NCBI GenBank assembly: GCA_027604705.1
Contig: JADHYV010000076.1
Location: 1 to 64,000, forward strand
From: Allomyces arbusculus
Lineage: Eukaryota > Blastocladiomycota > Blastocladiomycetes > Blastocladiales > Blastocladiaceae
Direction: 5' to 3'
DNA length: 64,000 nt
In this document: one piece after another, positions 1 to 11,849 of the stretch
Layout of the letters: every line of letters begins with the position of its first letter
Position numbering within the stretch: the stretch's first letter is position 1
Notes under the pieces: generated by a model
Told to the model about the DNA's origin: nothing
Databases searched by the model: none
The model's input: the letters and a program-made list of their open reading frames with translations, nothing else
Position numbers and translations under genes: made by a program

Positions 1-54
1 CCCCCCCGCCCCCCCCGCCCCCCCCCCCCCCCCGGGGGGGGGGGGGGGGGGGGG
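1..54. repeat. C-run followed by G-run at window start
   Basis: The first 54 bases are almost pure C (two G interruptions) followed directly by almost pure G, so the tract can fold on itself as a perfect hairpin. It has no coding sense. It may be a genuine low-complexity tract or an assembly-edge artefact. From here to base 362 nothing else is supported. Confidence 0.8.
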
Positions 55-362
55 CGTGGGCTGTTTCCGTGGGTGGCCAGTTCCTGTTGGCGGCGTAGCC
101 GCGTGGTGGTGGTGGCGGTGGTGGTGGTGGTGGCGGTAATGAGAGCCTTTGGCCGATGTGCTTTCAAAAGGAACCTCAGCATTGACAGGACCCGTGCCTG
201 CGAGCCCTATTTGTTACCGGTCGATTCGAGCCTCGTGGCTATCAACACGGCACTACTTCAATCCTGCTGCTCATCTTTCTCCGTCCTGCTTTTCAGCCGT
301 CCCAAAACCTCTCATCTTACCGCCATCACCGCCAACTCACCCAGCCGTGAACCTCTTCTTCC

Positions 363-3300
363 TCAACGCATCGCATGCAGCTGTCCCTCCTCACCATCCG
401 ACCCATCGCGTCCGCGCCCCTCCTCATCCTCGTCCCCGTCGCGCTTCGGGCGGTATCGCCGCTGCACCTCGCGCCAGGCGACCTCGGCCGCATCCTGCCG
501 CGCAAACACCTGATCATCATGCAGCGACATCGACTTGGTGTGCAACCCCAGTTCCGGGATATTCAGTTCGCCAAACCATTGCGGGGGCCCACCGTCGTCC
601 ATGGGCACGACATGCACGCGCGTCACCGGCGGGCGCACCCCCATTTGCTCGGCCACGTCGCGCAGCGCCTTGAGAGGCGGCCGGTTTGCGCCGGGCAGCA
701 TCACGCGCGTGTCGCGGTACCGGAACGAGTGCGGCGGGTCGGTCGGCGGCTGCGAGATGTTGGGCAGGTCCGGCGTCATTGCGCGCGACGAGGGCTCGCG
801 CGGACGGCGCACGGGCGTGCGCGACCCGGACGACGACGCGTCGTCGACGTACATGGTGCGCGGGCGGGAACGGTCCGACCGGTCGTCGCGTGGGTGAGCG
901 TCGGCGTCGCGCAGGGTTCGGCGCAGGTCGGCGTCGCGCGAGGACGGCTCCCGGTCGCGGTCGCGCTCGCGGTCTCGATCATCGCGTTCATGATCACGGC
1001 TCGAGCGGCGACTCCGTTCACGATCTTCATCGCGATCCCGGCCATGGTCGCGGTCGTACGCGTAGTCGCGGTTGCGCGACCGCCCGTGCTCGTTGGGCAC
1101 CCTGTCCTGGCTCACCTCCCGATCCCGTTCACGGCGCGCGCGATCGCCACTGCTGTGGCTACGCTCATCGTGCCGCCGTGCCTCGAGCGGGTACGGCTCG
1201 CGCGCGCGGTCGCGCGACCGCCTTTCGTCGCGGTACCAATCCTTGACGTCGTGGCCACGATCACGGCGGTCATCGTGCCGGTCGTCGCGAGGCGGTGCGT
1301 ACTTGAGTGGCTGGTCCCGGCGGTCCGGGCTGCGCAGGCGCGACGACCCGGAGCGGTCGTTCGGGTAGTCGCTCTCGTGCCGCGGGCGCTCATTCGGATA
1401 GTCGTGCCGCGCGCGCTTGGCGGAGCGGTCGTCCACGTCCATGTCCTCGGAGCGGCCGCGCGACCGCGCAGCAGGTGGTGCTTGGGGCGGTGGGGGAGGC
1501 GGAGCGTCATGGCTCGAGGAGTATTCCTACAAACGGTCGAATCATGATCAGCAAATGCTGCAACTCATCCGCTTCCAAAAAAAAAAAAAAAAAAAAAAGA
1601 AAAGCAAACATACGTTGGGCGCGTTCGTAACGAGCCCGTAGTGGCACGCAGCCATGTAGGCCACTTCGGCCTTTGCGAGCTTCTTCTTGTTCATGATCGT
1701 CGGCGACTCCCAGACGCGCCCGTCGAACCGCAGCCGGAACCGGAACTGCGGCCGGCCGGCAAGCGACGTGTCGATCTCCTCATAAATTGGTAGCGCGAGC
1801 TGCGCGCGGTGGTGGAAGACGTTGAGCTTGGACACGTAGTCCTCGCGCGGATCAAACGGCGGCCAGTGCGCTGGGAACGGCGACGGGCGCGGTGCCGGTG
1901 CGGGCGGTGCGGGCGGCGCTGCGACGACGACCACGGTCGGGGGGACGCCGTCGTGGCTGCTGGAAATCACACTCATGCGTGCGGCCGGGGCCGCCATGAC
2001 GGGCTCAATCGTCACCGTAGGCCCCGGCGCGGCCGCAGCGGGCACGGCCATGACAGGCGCGTGCACGGGGACGGGCGGCGGGTACCCCGCGTCCATAACG
2101 GGCGGCGGCGCATCGTCGTTGTCGTAGAGCGCGCGCAAGGCGGGGTGCGACTAGATGAAGTGACAATGAGCACCGCACGTTGTGAGCAACGGCACATCAA
2201 ACGAAACCCAACGCACGTTCCGCAACCCGGGCACCAGACTCATGCGCAGGACAGCAAGAAACGCCGCCTCCTTTTTCGCGTCCGACTTGGTCGTGTGCCA
2301 GCACGGCGACGTGTAGACGCGCGCGCCACTTCTGCCCACCGCGACCGTCTGCTTGAAATACGACTTGCCGCCGAAATTCTGCTCCTGCTCCGTGTAGACG
2401 GGCCGCGGCATGCTGGGCGCGGCCTTGGCAAAATGCTGCTCGAGGCGCGAGATCGGGTCCTGCCGGAGGGGCAGCGACTGGATGAGCGGCAGCCACGTCA
2501 CGCCCGTCGGCATGCCGGGATCCGTCGCGACAGCGGGCGCGATGTAGACAAATTGCGGTGCCGCTGGCGCCGCCACCGGAACGACCGCCGATGGCGCCGC
2601 CGATTTGGGCGCTGGCAATGGCGCGGGCGCGGGCACTTCGTTGGGACTCGTCCAGTGGTGCGCCGACGGCGGGATCACGTCCGGGACCTTGGCCGCGACG
2701 TGCGGGTGCGGCGGAACCAGCACGGGCGCCTCGTTGGGCTGGTTGACGAGCGCGGCCGTGGGCGGCATGGGCGGCCGCGTCGGAATCACGGTCACGGTCG
2801 CGATGGGCGGTGCGGCGGCGGCCATGGTCGTGACCGCGGGCGGCGCCATTTCGGTCATGGCGACCGCGTCGTCGACCCCGCGCAGTCTCATCTTCTCGCC
2901 AGGGGCCATGTACGCGGCAAACGCCATAGCCTGCGGGCTCACGCGGAGAATGCCGGTGCCAATCAGCGCGAGCTTGGCGGCCTCGGCCTTAGCCGTGGCC
3001 TTGGTCGGGTATCCAGCCGGTGTCGCAAAGTCTTGGCCGAGCACGCGGTACACCATGCTGAACAGCGGCGCGTGCATGGTCGAGGCCGGGCACACAAGGT
3101 CCTCTTCCTTGGGCAGCGGTAGCTTTCTGTCAAGAGCGAAGGGATCGTTTTCCGTCAGCTGGTGAGCGTAGGAGCAGCTGTTCATGCAACAAAGCAAACG
3201 CACCGCGTCGAGCACCACTCGTTGAGCTTCGAAATCGCCTGGCTGCCAATTGGCGCATCCACGTCCGGGAACTCGACGAGCCGATACGCCTTGTTGCTGA

Positions 3301-4662
3301 CGACGGCCTCGCCGCGCGGGAGCGGCGGCCGCTGCAGGTCGTGCGTGTCAAGTGCAAACGACGGCAACCGGAAACGGCCGCGCGGATCGGCAATGTGCCT
3401 CTTGGCCTGGTTGAGCAACTCGACGTTGACGTTGTAGACGAGTCCGTTGGGACCTGGAATGCGCATCACGTCCCATTCGGTGGGGTCGACGATGCGGTTG
3501 CGGATCAGGTGCGCGAGAATGAGCCCGGGCGCGACAGCCAGTGCGTGCGGCGTGAGCTGGCGACCGAGGAGCCGCGAGAAGAGAATGGCCTCGTCGTCGA
3601 GGTCGCAAATGGCGGCTAGATCAGAGAGGAGATCAATGGTGACAATTATGGCGAGAAGAGAGGAGAGAACGGGCATACCGTGCACCGCCTTCATGGCGAC
3701 GGCGCGTTCATCGCGCGTCAGTGTGTCGGTGAAGACGCCGAGCAGGTCCTGGTTGGCGCCAAACGTCTGAATCGTGCGCGTCTCCTGCATCATGTCCAGC
3801 GTCTGCTTGGCCACAAGCACACCGAGCAGCGCAAACGCGGCATGATCCGGCGCTGCGTGGTGGAATTGACGGATGAAGTCCGTCATGAACGCGCCCTGGG
3901 CAAAGGAAGCAGAGTCAGCAATCCAAGCATGTAGTGATGCAAGTGCTGATGATCCATACCTCGGTCGCGCACGACGGAAGGACAGCAAGATGACAGCGGT
4001 CAGGCCGCTTGAGCAGCTCGGCCGGGTCGTTGGTGCTCAGCGGCCATACTGTGCCATTCATGGCGTCGTGCGGCTGGCCATAATCAAGGACAATGCTCTG
4101 GCGCGTGAAGCGCACGCCATTGCGCTGGCTGCGGCTCGGCTCGTCAAACACGACCACGACCACGTCCTAGACAACGGGGTCCGGACATGGTCATAATCGT
4201 GCTTCAGCGTCATGAGCGCGGAGGACGGCGGCAAGTGGCGAGCGCGCACCTCGGGCACCGATGCGAGGTGAAGTTGGTCGAGACCGTCGAGAATGTTGCG
4301 CGGCCGCACAAATACAAAGAGCCGCGTCGGCAGGCGCAGCGACGCCGGCGCCGGTGCCGGTTTGCGGCCCGCGTCGTTGGGCATGGCGATGGCGACTGCC
4401 CACGGTTGGCCGGAGCGACGTGTCGTGCCCTTGGTCGGTCTCAGACGCACTTGAAGAAGCGTCCGGGCCAGCAACGGGCGCGGGTGCAGCAAACAATGTC
4501 TTGCAGCAAGTCGTTTGCGCCCGCGGTGCCGGGTGCGGATCGCAGACGGGTTCGCGCCAGCAGTGAGACGGCCATGTGTCGGTAGCGAATCGCGAGCGGC
4601 GAAAGGGAGAAGACATGCATGGAGGAATACGGGCGGTTGGCCACATCGAGATCAACGACCAT
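363..4662 (-). CDS. Protein with four dsRNA-binding-like motifs and an RD/RS-rich region
   Basis: Eight exons on the minus strand: 4662-4476, 4395-4250, 4166-3960, 3895-3679, 3615-3204, 3126-2217, 2150-1614 and 1526-363, together 1259 residues. Splicing across 3127-3203 rebuilds a clear dsRBM (AISKLNEWC, then AKAEAAKLAL). A second begins PISRLEQHF and ends AKKEAAFLAV, a third begins YVSKLNVFH and ends LAKAEVAYMA, and a fourth, more divergent one lies near the C-terminus (PPLKALRDVAEQ to ARQDAAEVAW). Between the third and fourth is a stretch of about 200 residues rich in Arg-Asp and Arg-Ser. The first 400 residues match no family I recognise. The family parallel is Staufen/NF90-like RNA binders, so a role in binding structured RNA is inferred. 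The intron at 4396-4475 (donor GTTGCT) is the least certain; the other borders fit phase exactly. Confidence 0.72.
1527..1613 (-). other. Intron with a 22-base homopolymer
   Basis: The donor is GTATGT and the acceptor TTTGTAG on the minus strand. The intron holds a run of 22 T on the coding strand (A at 1577-1598). It joins the third dsRBM exon to the RD-rich exon in phase 0. Confidence 0.75.
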
Positions 4663-4816
4663 GCCCACCGACGCGTGTCACTTCACCCAAACCATCACAG
4701 ATCACAGCACGTCAGACACAATCAGACTTCTTTGTCACGGCGACTTGCGAGTTCGCGACACTTCGACGCAGCCGCTCTCTCCCCGCGACCGACCACACGA
4801 CCACACGTTGAGCACG
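4663..4816. promoter_or_regulatory. Short bidirectional promoter region
   Basis: About 150 bp separate the proposed start codons of the divergent dsRBM gene (minus) and the gene at 4817 (plus), so both promoters must lie here or overlap the 5' UTRs. I see no clear TATA box. Confidence 0.4.
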
Positions 4817-5670
4817 ATGCCCGCCAACTTTTCCGTCCTGGCCTATGTCGACGGCGTCGAGTACGACGCGCACGACCAGACACACGCCAACTTCACGGCC
4901 ACAGTGACCGTGCTCGGCCAGACCGGATTCGCGCTCGCCGCCGACTCGGAATTGGTGGCTGTACCATTTCGCGTGCGCGCGTTTGCCAGCGCGCGTGTCG
5001 GTCCTCTGGGTGGCCAGTTTCTGCTCGGTCGTGGTCTCATCAAGGCCGTCGCGCACTCACACACCGTGACCGCGTCGAATGGCAGCCAGATCCCGCCGTC
5101 CACCCAGCTGATGCTCGACTTCAGCTCGGCGCGCGTCGTGAACACGAGCCTGGTGCGTCCTGACGCGGAGGGCAGCCTACTTTGTTCCGCCGATGGAGGT
5201 CTACCAGGTCGAGGGCGTGACTGGTATGGTTTGAGTTGCGCGAGAGTGTGGTGGGCCCATGTTTTGCATTTCTCACCTTGATCTGAAACCAGTCGAGGGA
5301 CACGAGCACCGATTGACAACCGTCACAGGGAGAACAACACGCAGAAACAAGAATCTGCGGTTAAGGACGCTGCTCGTGCTTTCCTCAACATGAACACACG
5401 AGCAGCCAGTCGACAGGGGCGAACCCTGCCAACGCAACCCAACAACCACATCATCCTCTCCACCCGACCAACCCAACGAGATCGACTGATCGGCACCACG
5501 GAGAGTGTCTGCGACACACGGCGGCGGGCTATGAGCCGCGCCTCCTTTTCGCCACACTGCACGCAGTGCGACGCGACGGAACGGTGCTGGGCACGACGAA
5601 GGCGACGGATCACAACAACCTGGCCTGGAGCGTGAGCTCCGCACGGCTCGCAACGTCATGGCTGTCGTAG
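4817..5670 (+). CDS. Unrecognised protein, gene model incomplete
   Basis: The start ATG at 4817 opens a protein-like reading (MPANFSVLAYVDGVEY) of about 120 residues ending near LVRPDAEG. At about 5168-5175 the likely coding frame shifts by one: dropping one G from GGG gives DAEAAYFVPPMEVYQVEG, which ends at a GTATGG donor at about 5227. A later open stretch (AAGYEPRLLFATLHAV to LATSWLS) ends with TAG at 5668-5670 and may be the last exon. Middle exons are unresolved. No signal peptide, transmembrane segment or known motif was recognised. The one-base shift may be a sequencing indel. Function unknown. Confidence 0.4.
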
Positions 5671-6716
5671 CGGCGCATCCTCGATCAGGTCGCGGCCGTG
5701 CCACAAACATCTGCGCAAGTACGATATGGCACATGCAGACCTGTCCACTGACGATTTTGCATGCAGCATGACGAGTGCTTCAAGGTACTCGCTTGTGGCT
5801 CTCGCATGTCAAAACACTTCGGAACGCAAGCCCATTGCTGCTCGATGGCGAAGTACGTGCGAGGACAGGTGTGCCGCTGGACCAACATCGTTTTCCTGGT
5901 GGTTTGCACTGCACATAAAATCCCACCGCGGACGATGGCCTGGTGACGCTGCTTTTGCAGACAATAATGGCAATATCGAGTGCGGTGTCGTTGTTGATGC
6001 TGAAGCATGTCCGTTGGTTTGAATTTTCGCGCTTGGGTCATCTCTAGCCTACTCCAAGCCGTAACACGTTGAATTCATCGACACACAGCTTTTTTTACTC
6101 CAGCCTCCACCCCAACCATCAGAAAGTGACAAATAAAGCCGCCGCTATCAGCGCTGGTAAACACAGCTCAGAGAGCGTTACCTCTGCTGGCGCAGAGAAG
6201 ATGTACATCGGCAACGACGTGAGTTCATTTGAAGGGCGCGAAAACCGCGCATGAACCGCAAACACTGGGTAAAGCGGTCCCAGCAACTTGTCACGCGCCA
6301 GTGACTCAGTCCTCCCGCCAACAAGGCGCGACACACGCACAGACCGCGTCTCCCTGGCCCGAATTGCAAGCGACGTCACGGAGCACGACCACGCTCTTCC
6401 GCGCAGGCAGGAGCAACATGATGGGCAACACGAGGGGGTAATCGATTCTTGGGCCGCACGCGCCGTGCGATGTCGCGACCGCACGCGACCCTGGGATGCT
6501 GGGTGGGCAATCATTCAACACGAAAACACCAAACAGCACGGCAACCAACATAACGAAACCGCAAAGAAAAGAACATGCAAACGAGAACACGACAACATGC
6601 GCAAACCAAAACTTCGAAAAAATGACTCTGGGGACTCATGCAGCGAGCGCGAGCACAGAACGTGCGGGTGGGGCTCGCCATCATCAAAACCGTATCTCAA
6701 CACCAACATTCCTTCT
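5671..6716. other. Intergenic, nothing convincing
   Basis: This lies between the unrecognised plus-strand gene and the 3' end of the cyclin gene. It is AT-richer than the genes. Open frames here, including a Cys-rich one at 5685-6041 on the minus strand, show no family motifs. Confidence 0.5.
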
Positions 6717-9338
6717 TTACCCGACGAGCATCAGCGACGACACCGCGCCGTACGGCCCGATCCGCTGCTGCCCTCCACTATGCCCTCCCTGCTGCTGCGC
6801 CGTTGCATGCGCCGTCTGCTGCGCGCGGTACGCGTACTGTTTCGGATCTGTCCGCTCCGCGTGGTACGCCGCGCCCAAGTGCGCGATCGACGCGCGCCGA
6901 CGCAGTGGCGACTCGCCCGGCGCCGCTGGGCGCAAGACTTGCGCGGACGTGCGTTTCGAGACGGTGCGCGGCGGCGCATGCAGGGCGGTTACCGGCGGCA
7001 GGTCGGCCACGAGCGAGCCGCGCCGCGATGGGGTCCAGTACGCCGGCTGCTGCGACGGCGGCGGGGTCGGGTTGTGGTGCAGCGGGGCGGTCAGGGTCGA
7101 TGACGACGACGCCGAGTCCGACCGGAGGGGCGCGAGGACGGGGATCGACGAGGAGGATGGCGCGTGAGACGCGATCCGGGAGGGGGGTGGGATCGCCATG
7201 CGTGGGTGAGAGGGTGGCGGGTGCACGTGCGGGGTTGCTGCGGTCGACGACGAGGAAGAAGAGGTCGGGTACTGCGGGGTGTGGGCGGATGACGAGGTCG
7301 GGTAGGGTACCGACGCATACTGAGGAGTGCGCGACGCCAAGTTGGACGGGTACTGCGGGGTCTGTGCCGTTGGGTAATGCGCGTACTGGCTCGACGACGA
7401 CGCCGTGTACGACACATGGTGGTGGTGGTGCGCCGACGACGGCGGCGCGGGACCAGGCACAGCGTGGCCCGTGCACTGGTGGTGGTGCGTCTGCAGCGCG
7501 CCAGAGGGCGCATACTGCTGCTGGTGCGTGACCAAAGGGTAGTATGGCGCCGAGTACTGTTGGTGCGGCGCCTGATGCCGACCATGGCCCTGGTCGCGCC
7601 CCATCCCCGCCGACGCCGACGGGTACGGATACTCCCCACGCCCCGCGACCGTCCCGACCTTCCCCACCCCACCGGTTGCCGCGCGGTGCGGGCTCGGTGT
7701 ATTCACGACACTCGCCACGCGCCCACCGCCACCGCCCATCCGCACGGGCGATGCGAGCGGTGGCGCGACCACAGCGGACGACGCGACACGGCGCAAGACA
7801 GGCGCCGACTGCCGGCGATCCAAGGACGCGCGCGCAAGCGACGCGTAGTCGTGTCCGAGCCCGTGCCCGCCGCCGTGGGCAGGGGACGGCGACCGTGTCG
7901 CGGCGGTCGCGAGCGAGAGCATCGAGGGAAGCCGCGACGGGCCCACGGGGGTGTGGACGGCGGCGCCCCGTGGAGCGCGGGGAAGGGTCGGCAGCGGCAT
8001 GGGGAGCCGCTCGCCTTGGTCGTCGTCGTTATTGTCGTCCTCGACGACGGGCGGGCGCGGGTGTGACGGGAACTGACGGCGCTCAATGCTGTGAACCGCT
8101 GCCGCAGGTGCCGCATAGGGCATGTCAATCAATACGGCCTCGCCACGGGTCGCGCCAGCAGCAGCAGCAGCAGCAGCAGCACCCCGCGGCGCCGCGTCGG
8201 GCGGTGACGGCCACGGGCGACCCGTCCCATTCGTCACGGGGGCAGCGGCAGCGGTAGCCGACCCGCCGCGTGTCGCGAGCGTCCCGGCAATCGCAAGCGG
8301 CTCCCCGAGCGACCCGCTGCGCTCACGCTGCACCACGATTTCCGGCACAGGACTCGCCGCAAACTCGAGTCCGTACCCGAGCGCTGAGTCGCACCGCGTG
8401 TGCGACCCGGACCCGGGCGGGACCGAATCGATCCACTGCGGCGCCGAGACCGGCGGGTAGGCGCGGTGCGGCGTCGACGACTCCGCGGCAGCCGCGGGCG
8501 GCGCGGCCGCATACGCGGCACCAGGGTGCGGCCACGCGGTCGGGTACCCGCGGTAGCTTGCGGTTGACTCTTGCGCGGCGTGGTAGGCGGCCGAATCGGG
8601 GGGACTGCGGTGCGGACTCACATAGGCGCCGGCCGCACCGGCCGACGAAGCCGAGTCGGTCTCGTTGACGCTGGTCCACGACACTTGTGCGAACGGTCTT
8701 ACCGCAGCCGGAATTGCGGCCGTGAACTGCCCGACTTCGACGGGCTCGTCAAAGAGCAGGTGCCCGGCCACTTCGTCCAAATCTCTCGGGTCGATGGCGA
8801 GCTCAAACCCGGCACGGAACAGAAACTCCATTTCGAGCCGGTTCAGTTCGGCCGTTGGCACGCCTCCGACTTTCGCATAATGCGCGTTCGTATAAAACAC
8901 ATCCGACCAGAACTTGGTGGCCACGACGACCGCCGTCAGTGCGAGTCGGTGTGCGGTCGCCGCAACCAGGGCCACGGGCCGCGTGCGTGCGGCAGCGACG
9001 CGGTCGAGGTAGACGAGAACGGCGACAAAGACGACGTTTGGGCACGGCGCGTACCGCGCCATGCGCGCGAGGTAGGCGCGCAATGCGATCGGCGGGACCG
9101 TCTTGGCGTGGAATGGCGAAGTTGTTGCGACCGACTTGGACGAGGATGTGGGCGTGGTGGTGACGACAGCAGCGGAGCGGGTACGCCGCAGGGCCGGGAC
9201 GGACCGGCCGCTCGAGGGCGGCGACGGGACTTGCGCTGCGGCCGCGGCAGCGCGGTCGGCGGCGGCGATGAGCCGATCGAGCAGGGTCGCGAGCCGCGCG
9301 GTCAGGACATCGGCGGGGATCGTGTCGAGGTGCTCCAT
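6717..9338 (-). CDS. PHO80/PCL-type cyclin with long low-complexity tail
   Basis: A single exon of 873 residues. The first 210 or so residues carry the PHO80-like cyclin fold: LRAYLARMARYAPCPN, then VFVAVLVYLDRV, ALTAVVVATKFWSDVFYTN and LNRLEMEFLFRAGFEL. In fungi such cyclins partner a Pho85-type CDK in phosphate signalling, glycogen control or the cell cycle. The remaining 650 residues are low-complexity, rich in Pro, Ser, Ala, His and Gln, including an Ala run coded by an AGC/GCT repeat near 8157-8180. Known fungal members are usually much shorter. The ATG at 9338 is chosen because it directly precedes the conserved region; the frame is open further upstream, but that part reads like promoter and contains a TATA-like TTATACATA near 9445. 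Confidence 0.85.
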   Translation of the reverse strand: MEHLDTIPADVLTARLATLLDRLIAAADRAAAAAAQVPSPPSSGRSVPALRRTRSAAVVTTTPTSSSKSVATTSPFHAKTVPPIALRAYLARMARYAPCPNVVFVAVLVYLDRVAAARTRPVALVAATAHRLALTAVVVATKFWSDVFYTNAHYAKVGGVPTAELNRLEMEFLFRAGFELAIDPRDLDEVAGHLLFDEPVEVGQFTAAIPAAVRPFAQVSWTSVNETDSASSAGAAGAYVSPHRSPPDSAAYHAAQESTASYRGYPTAWPHPGAAYAAAPPAAAAESSTPHRAYPPVSAPQWIDSVPPGSGSHTRCDSALGYGLEFAASPVPEIVVQRERSGSLGEPLAIAGTLATRGGSATAAAAPVTNGTGRPWPSPPDAAPRGAAAAAAAAGATRGEAVLIDMPYAAPAAAVHSIERRQFPSHPRPPVVEDDNNDDDQGERLPMPLPTLPRAPRGAAVHTPVGPSRLPSMLSLATAATRSPSPAHGGGHGLGHDYASLARASLDRRQSAPVLRRVASSAVVAPPLASPVRMGGGGGRVASVVNTPSPHRAATGGVGKVGTVAGRGEYPYPSASAGMGRDQGHGRHQAPHQQYSAPYYPLVTHQQQYAPSGALQTHHHQCTGHAVPGPAPPSSAHHHHHVSYTASSSSQYAHYPTAQTPQYPSNLASRTPQYASVPYPTSSSAHTPQYPTSSSSSSTAATPHVHPPPSHPRMAIPPPSRIASHAPSSSSIPVLAPLRSDSASSSSTLTAPLHHNPTPPPSQQPAYWTPSRRGSLVADLPPVTALHAPPRTVSKRTSAQVLRPAAPGESPLRRRASIAHLGAAYHAERTDPKQYAYRAQQTAHATAQQQGGHSGGQQRIGPYGAVSSLMLVG

Positions 9339-11800
9339 GGTCGGTTTGGCGATCAGGGCCGAGAGAGAGCGAGCGCAAGGGGCGTGCGGTGTCGAGCAAG
9401 GTCCCGCTGGGTCCACACGATGAGCGGGCACGCTGGCGACCGGTATGTATAAGAGCGGTTTCGTTGGTGCCGGTGCTGGCGCACACAAGCAAGGGGCCGG
9501 GGACCACGAGCACGACGTGGTGCGTGGCACGAGCGTGGGCGTGCGAGCCCTGGGAACTGGGAATGCGCACGGCGCCGCTGGGCGTCACCGTCGCACGTCG
9601 ACAACCTCGCTACCAGAGCAACTCGAGCAATAGAGCCGGCGCCGCTCGCCTCCCAGCCAGCACAGTCACCGTGGAAGGGGCGGATGCTTGTGCGCGATCT
9701 TGCGACCGCTGGCGGCACGGCGCGGCGGATCGGATGCTGGAACGACGACGAAACAGCCGGTCGTGTTGGTGGCCGTCAGATCGCGACCGAGTAAATGCGG
9801 GGCCCGTGGTCGCGCCGGCTTGATGCGGGTGCACCACGTCGTCGTTGGGTCGTGTCGTGTCGTGTCGTGTCGGGGCCGTTGCGAGCGTGACGGGGACGGG
9901 GAGAGAGTGGGAGCGCGCAGAGCAAGGCAGTGCAGGGAGCGCGGCCCGTGCTTGTTGGTGCGTCCTCTGTCCCCTTTTTGGTTGGCCACACTGGCGAGCG
10001 CCCATGTCGGCGCCGCCCACCGCTTGCTGCACCGCACACTCGCGGCCGCCGACCGCCTGCATCCGCACGGTCGCGGCCGCACACGACGTCGCGCTGGAAC
10101 CTCGCCCGCCGCGACATGGCGGTGCACCGGGCGGGCTGGGACGGACTTGACTTGCGTACACGACGAGACGTCGCCACACGACACAACGCCGGCCGCTGTT
10201 TGGAGCAGCCGCCCCTCATCAGCGTTGCCGCGCCTTTCTGTCCGCGCTTGCCTTGCAAAGTGACAGCTGCGCGTGCATGTTCCACTTGCGACTTTGCGCT
10301 CACACCGGCGCGCGGTGAGCCGGAGCGACTTTGGTGCTGCCAGATGCAGATCGCCCGCCGTCGTCACTGATGCTGCTCAAAGCCGATCGCACAGTCCTCT
10401 TGGCCGCCAGCCACCCCAGCCAACGCATATGAGCCTCGGCCGGCAAGGGGGCATTCGTGGCCACAACATTGGCAATGAGCGACTCGGGCGACTTCACAAG
10501 GGAGGTTGACGGTGCCGACTTGCAACACAGGATCTGCCAAGGCGGATCGAGTCACACGCGCGTGATCCTGCTTGGATCGCCACCTCGAGATCGCCACCTC
10601 GACAAATTGCATTCAATTTTGTGGCCCACTGCCGCCACTCTGTTCTGCGAATTACCATTCGGGGCTATGCCCATTTCTGAGGCCGTAAGAGCATTATGGC
10701 ACCGAGGGCGACAAGAGATGACGGCCGTGACAGACGCACGGCGCCAGCAGGCCAACAAAGGCGGCTCTGTGACAAACAGCCTTCAACAACAAGAGCCCTT
10801 GGCTGGAAAAATGACCTCGGCCCGCTCTTTTGGGTCTCGTGAGCCTTGTTCGCGTCGCGCCCATTTTCTCCACTCAAGCTCTGACCTCGGCTATGTGCCA
10901 TGCCAGCCGGTTCTAAATGATCACGTCCAATCAATTCTGCCTGGCGATTGAGTCTCTTGGGGGAAAGCGTTTGCTCCATGGCCATCTCGCTGGATTCATT
11001 GCACTGGATGTGAGCGGCTTGTGGGTCACTGGTCCTGACCACATTGCACGCGTACAGCCTTACATGATTCTTGATGGCTCACAGATCTGTACAACATTGG
11101 CTCAGCATGATCATTGACAGGAGCCAGGCCGCATCCTCGTGTTGGCTGTTGTGCACTCAAAGCAAAGAAGTCGATGATGGGGTTTGCTGTCGCGTCGGGC
11201 AATGGCTGGCAACAAATAGTTGAGAGGTCGTCCCATGATTATGATTCGGTCAAGTGCTGCGAAAGTATCGTACTGTTTCGCCCAGCGTGGTGTCATATTC
11301 ATCCCGTCTCTTCTCCTAACCCAGCCTGCCTCTAACTGCCCTCTACCCGCCTCCTCCAAAACGGCGACTTGACGCCGTTCAAACCGGCAGCATGGAAGTG
11401 TGCAAAGAGGCAAGTCAGCTCCTGCAATTGCGATTGAAAGACCTGGGTGCAACTCAAGGTCTGCAGTGTGAGACCAGTCTTCAGCCAGCTGCACCCCAAG
11501 ACGGTTTTGGAGTCATGATAACCAACAACTCACCACAAGATGTTGCTCGCGAGACCCCATGCACGGCCAGCTCCCATACGACTTTGTGACCTGAGTCACT
11601 GAGTGTGTCCACTTGGGCCACAATTCTGGTGTTGCCCATGCCAAGGCTTGCTTGGTTCTTGTGCACATGGCCTTTACTGCACCAACGCTGTTTGAGCCCT
11701 GTCTTCAAGTTGCTGTCCGTTACCACCAAGGCTGGGATGAGCCAATCGGCATTTTGCAGCGCACAGATGTAGATGAGGCTTACTCAGACATGGTCACATT
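9339..11800. other. Upstream region of the cyclin gene and gene-poor DNA
   Basis: It starts with the cyclin promoter (TATA-like box near 9445, minus strand) and includes a short GTGTC repeat at about 9851-9872. Long open frames occur on both strands between 9600 and 10400, but their composition is Arg/Pro-rich and shadow-like, with no recognised domain. Beyond 10400 the sequence becomes AT-richer and shows no gene I can support. Confidence 0.5.
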
Positions 11801-11849
11801 GCCACGCTCCACGATTGGCCGATTTGTTGTGTTTGTCAGATGATGACGA

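Noticed and set aside
375-3122. Long plus-strand frames across the dsRBM gene
   Set aside because: They are antisense to a gene with clear domains and consistent splice phases.
3204-3895. RNase III-like reading of the N-terminal part of the d/sRBM protein (FALLGVLVAKQTL)
   Set aside because: The position matching the RNase III signature lacks the acidic residues (LGDAVL reads LGVLVA), and the rest does not align, so I do not call a nuclease.
5685-6041. Cys-rich minus-strand frame, possible zinc-binding protein
   Set aside because: Cys and His spacing fits no known finger, and the opposite strand is equally open.
9600-10400. Several frames of 150-230 codons on both strands
   Set aside because: They overlap each other in all phases and are Arg/Pro-rich, as expected of shadow frames in GC-rich DNA.
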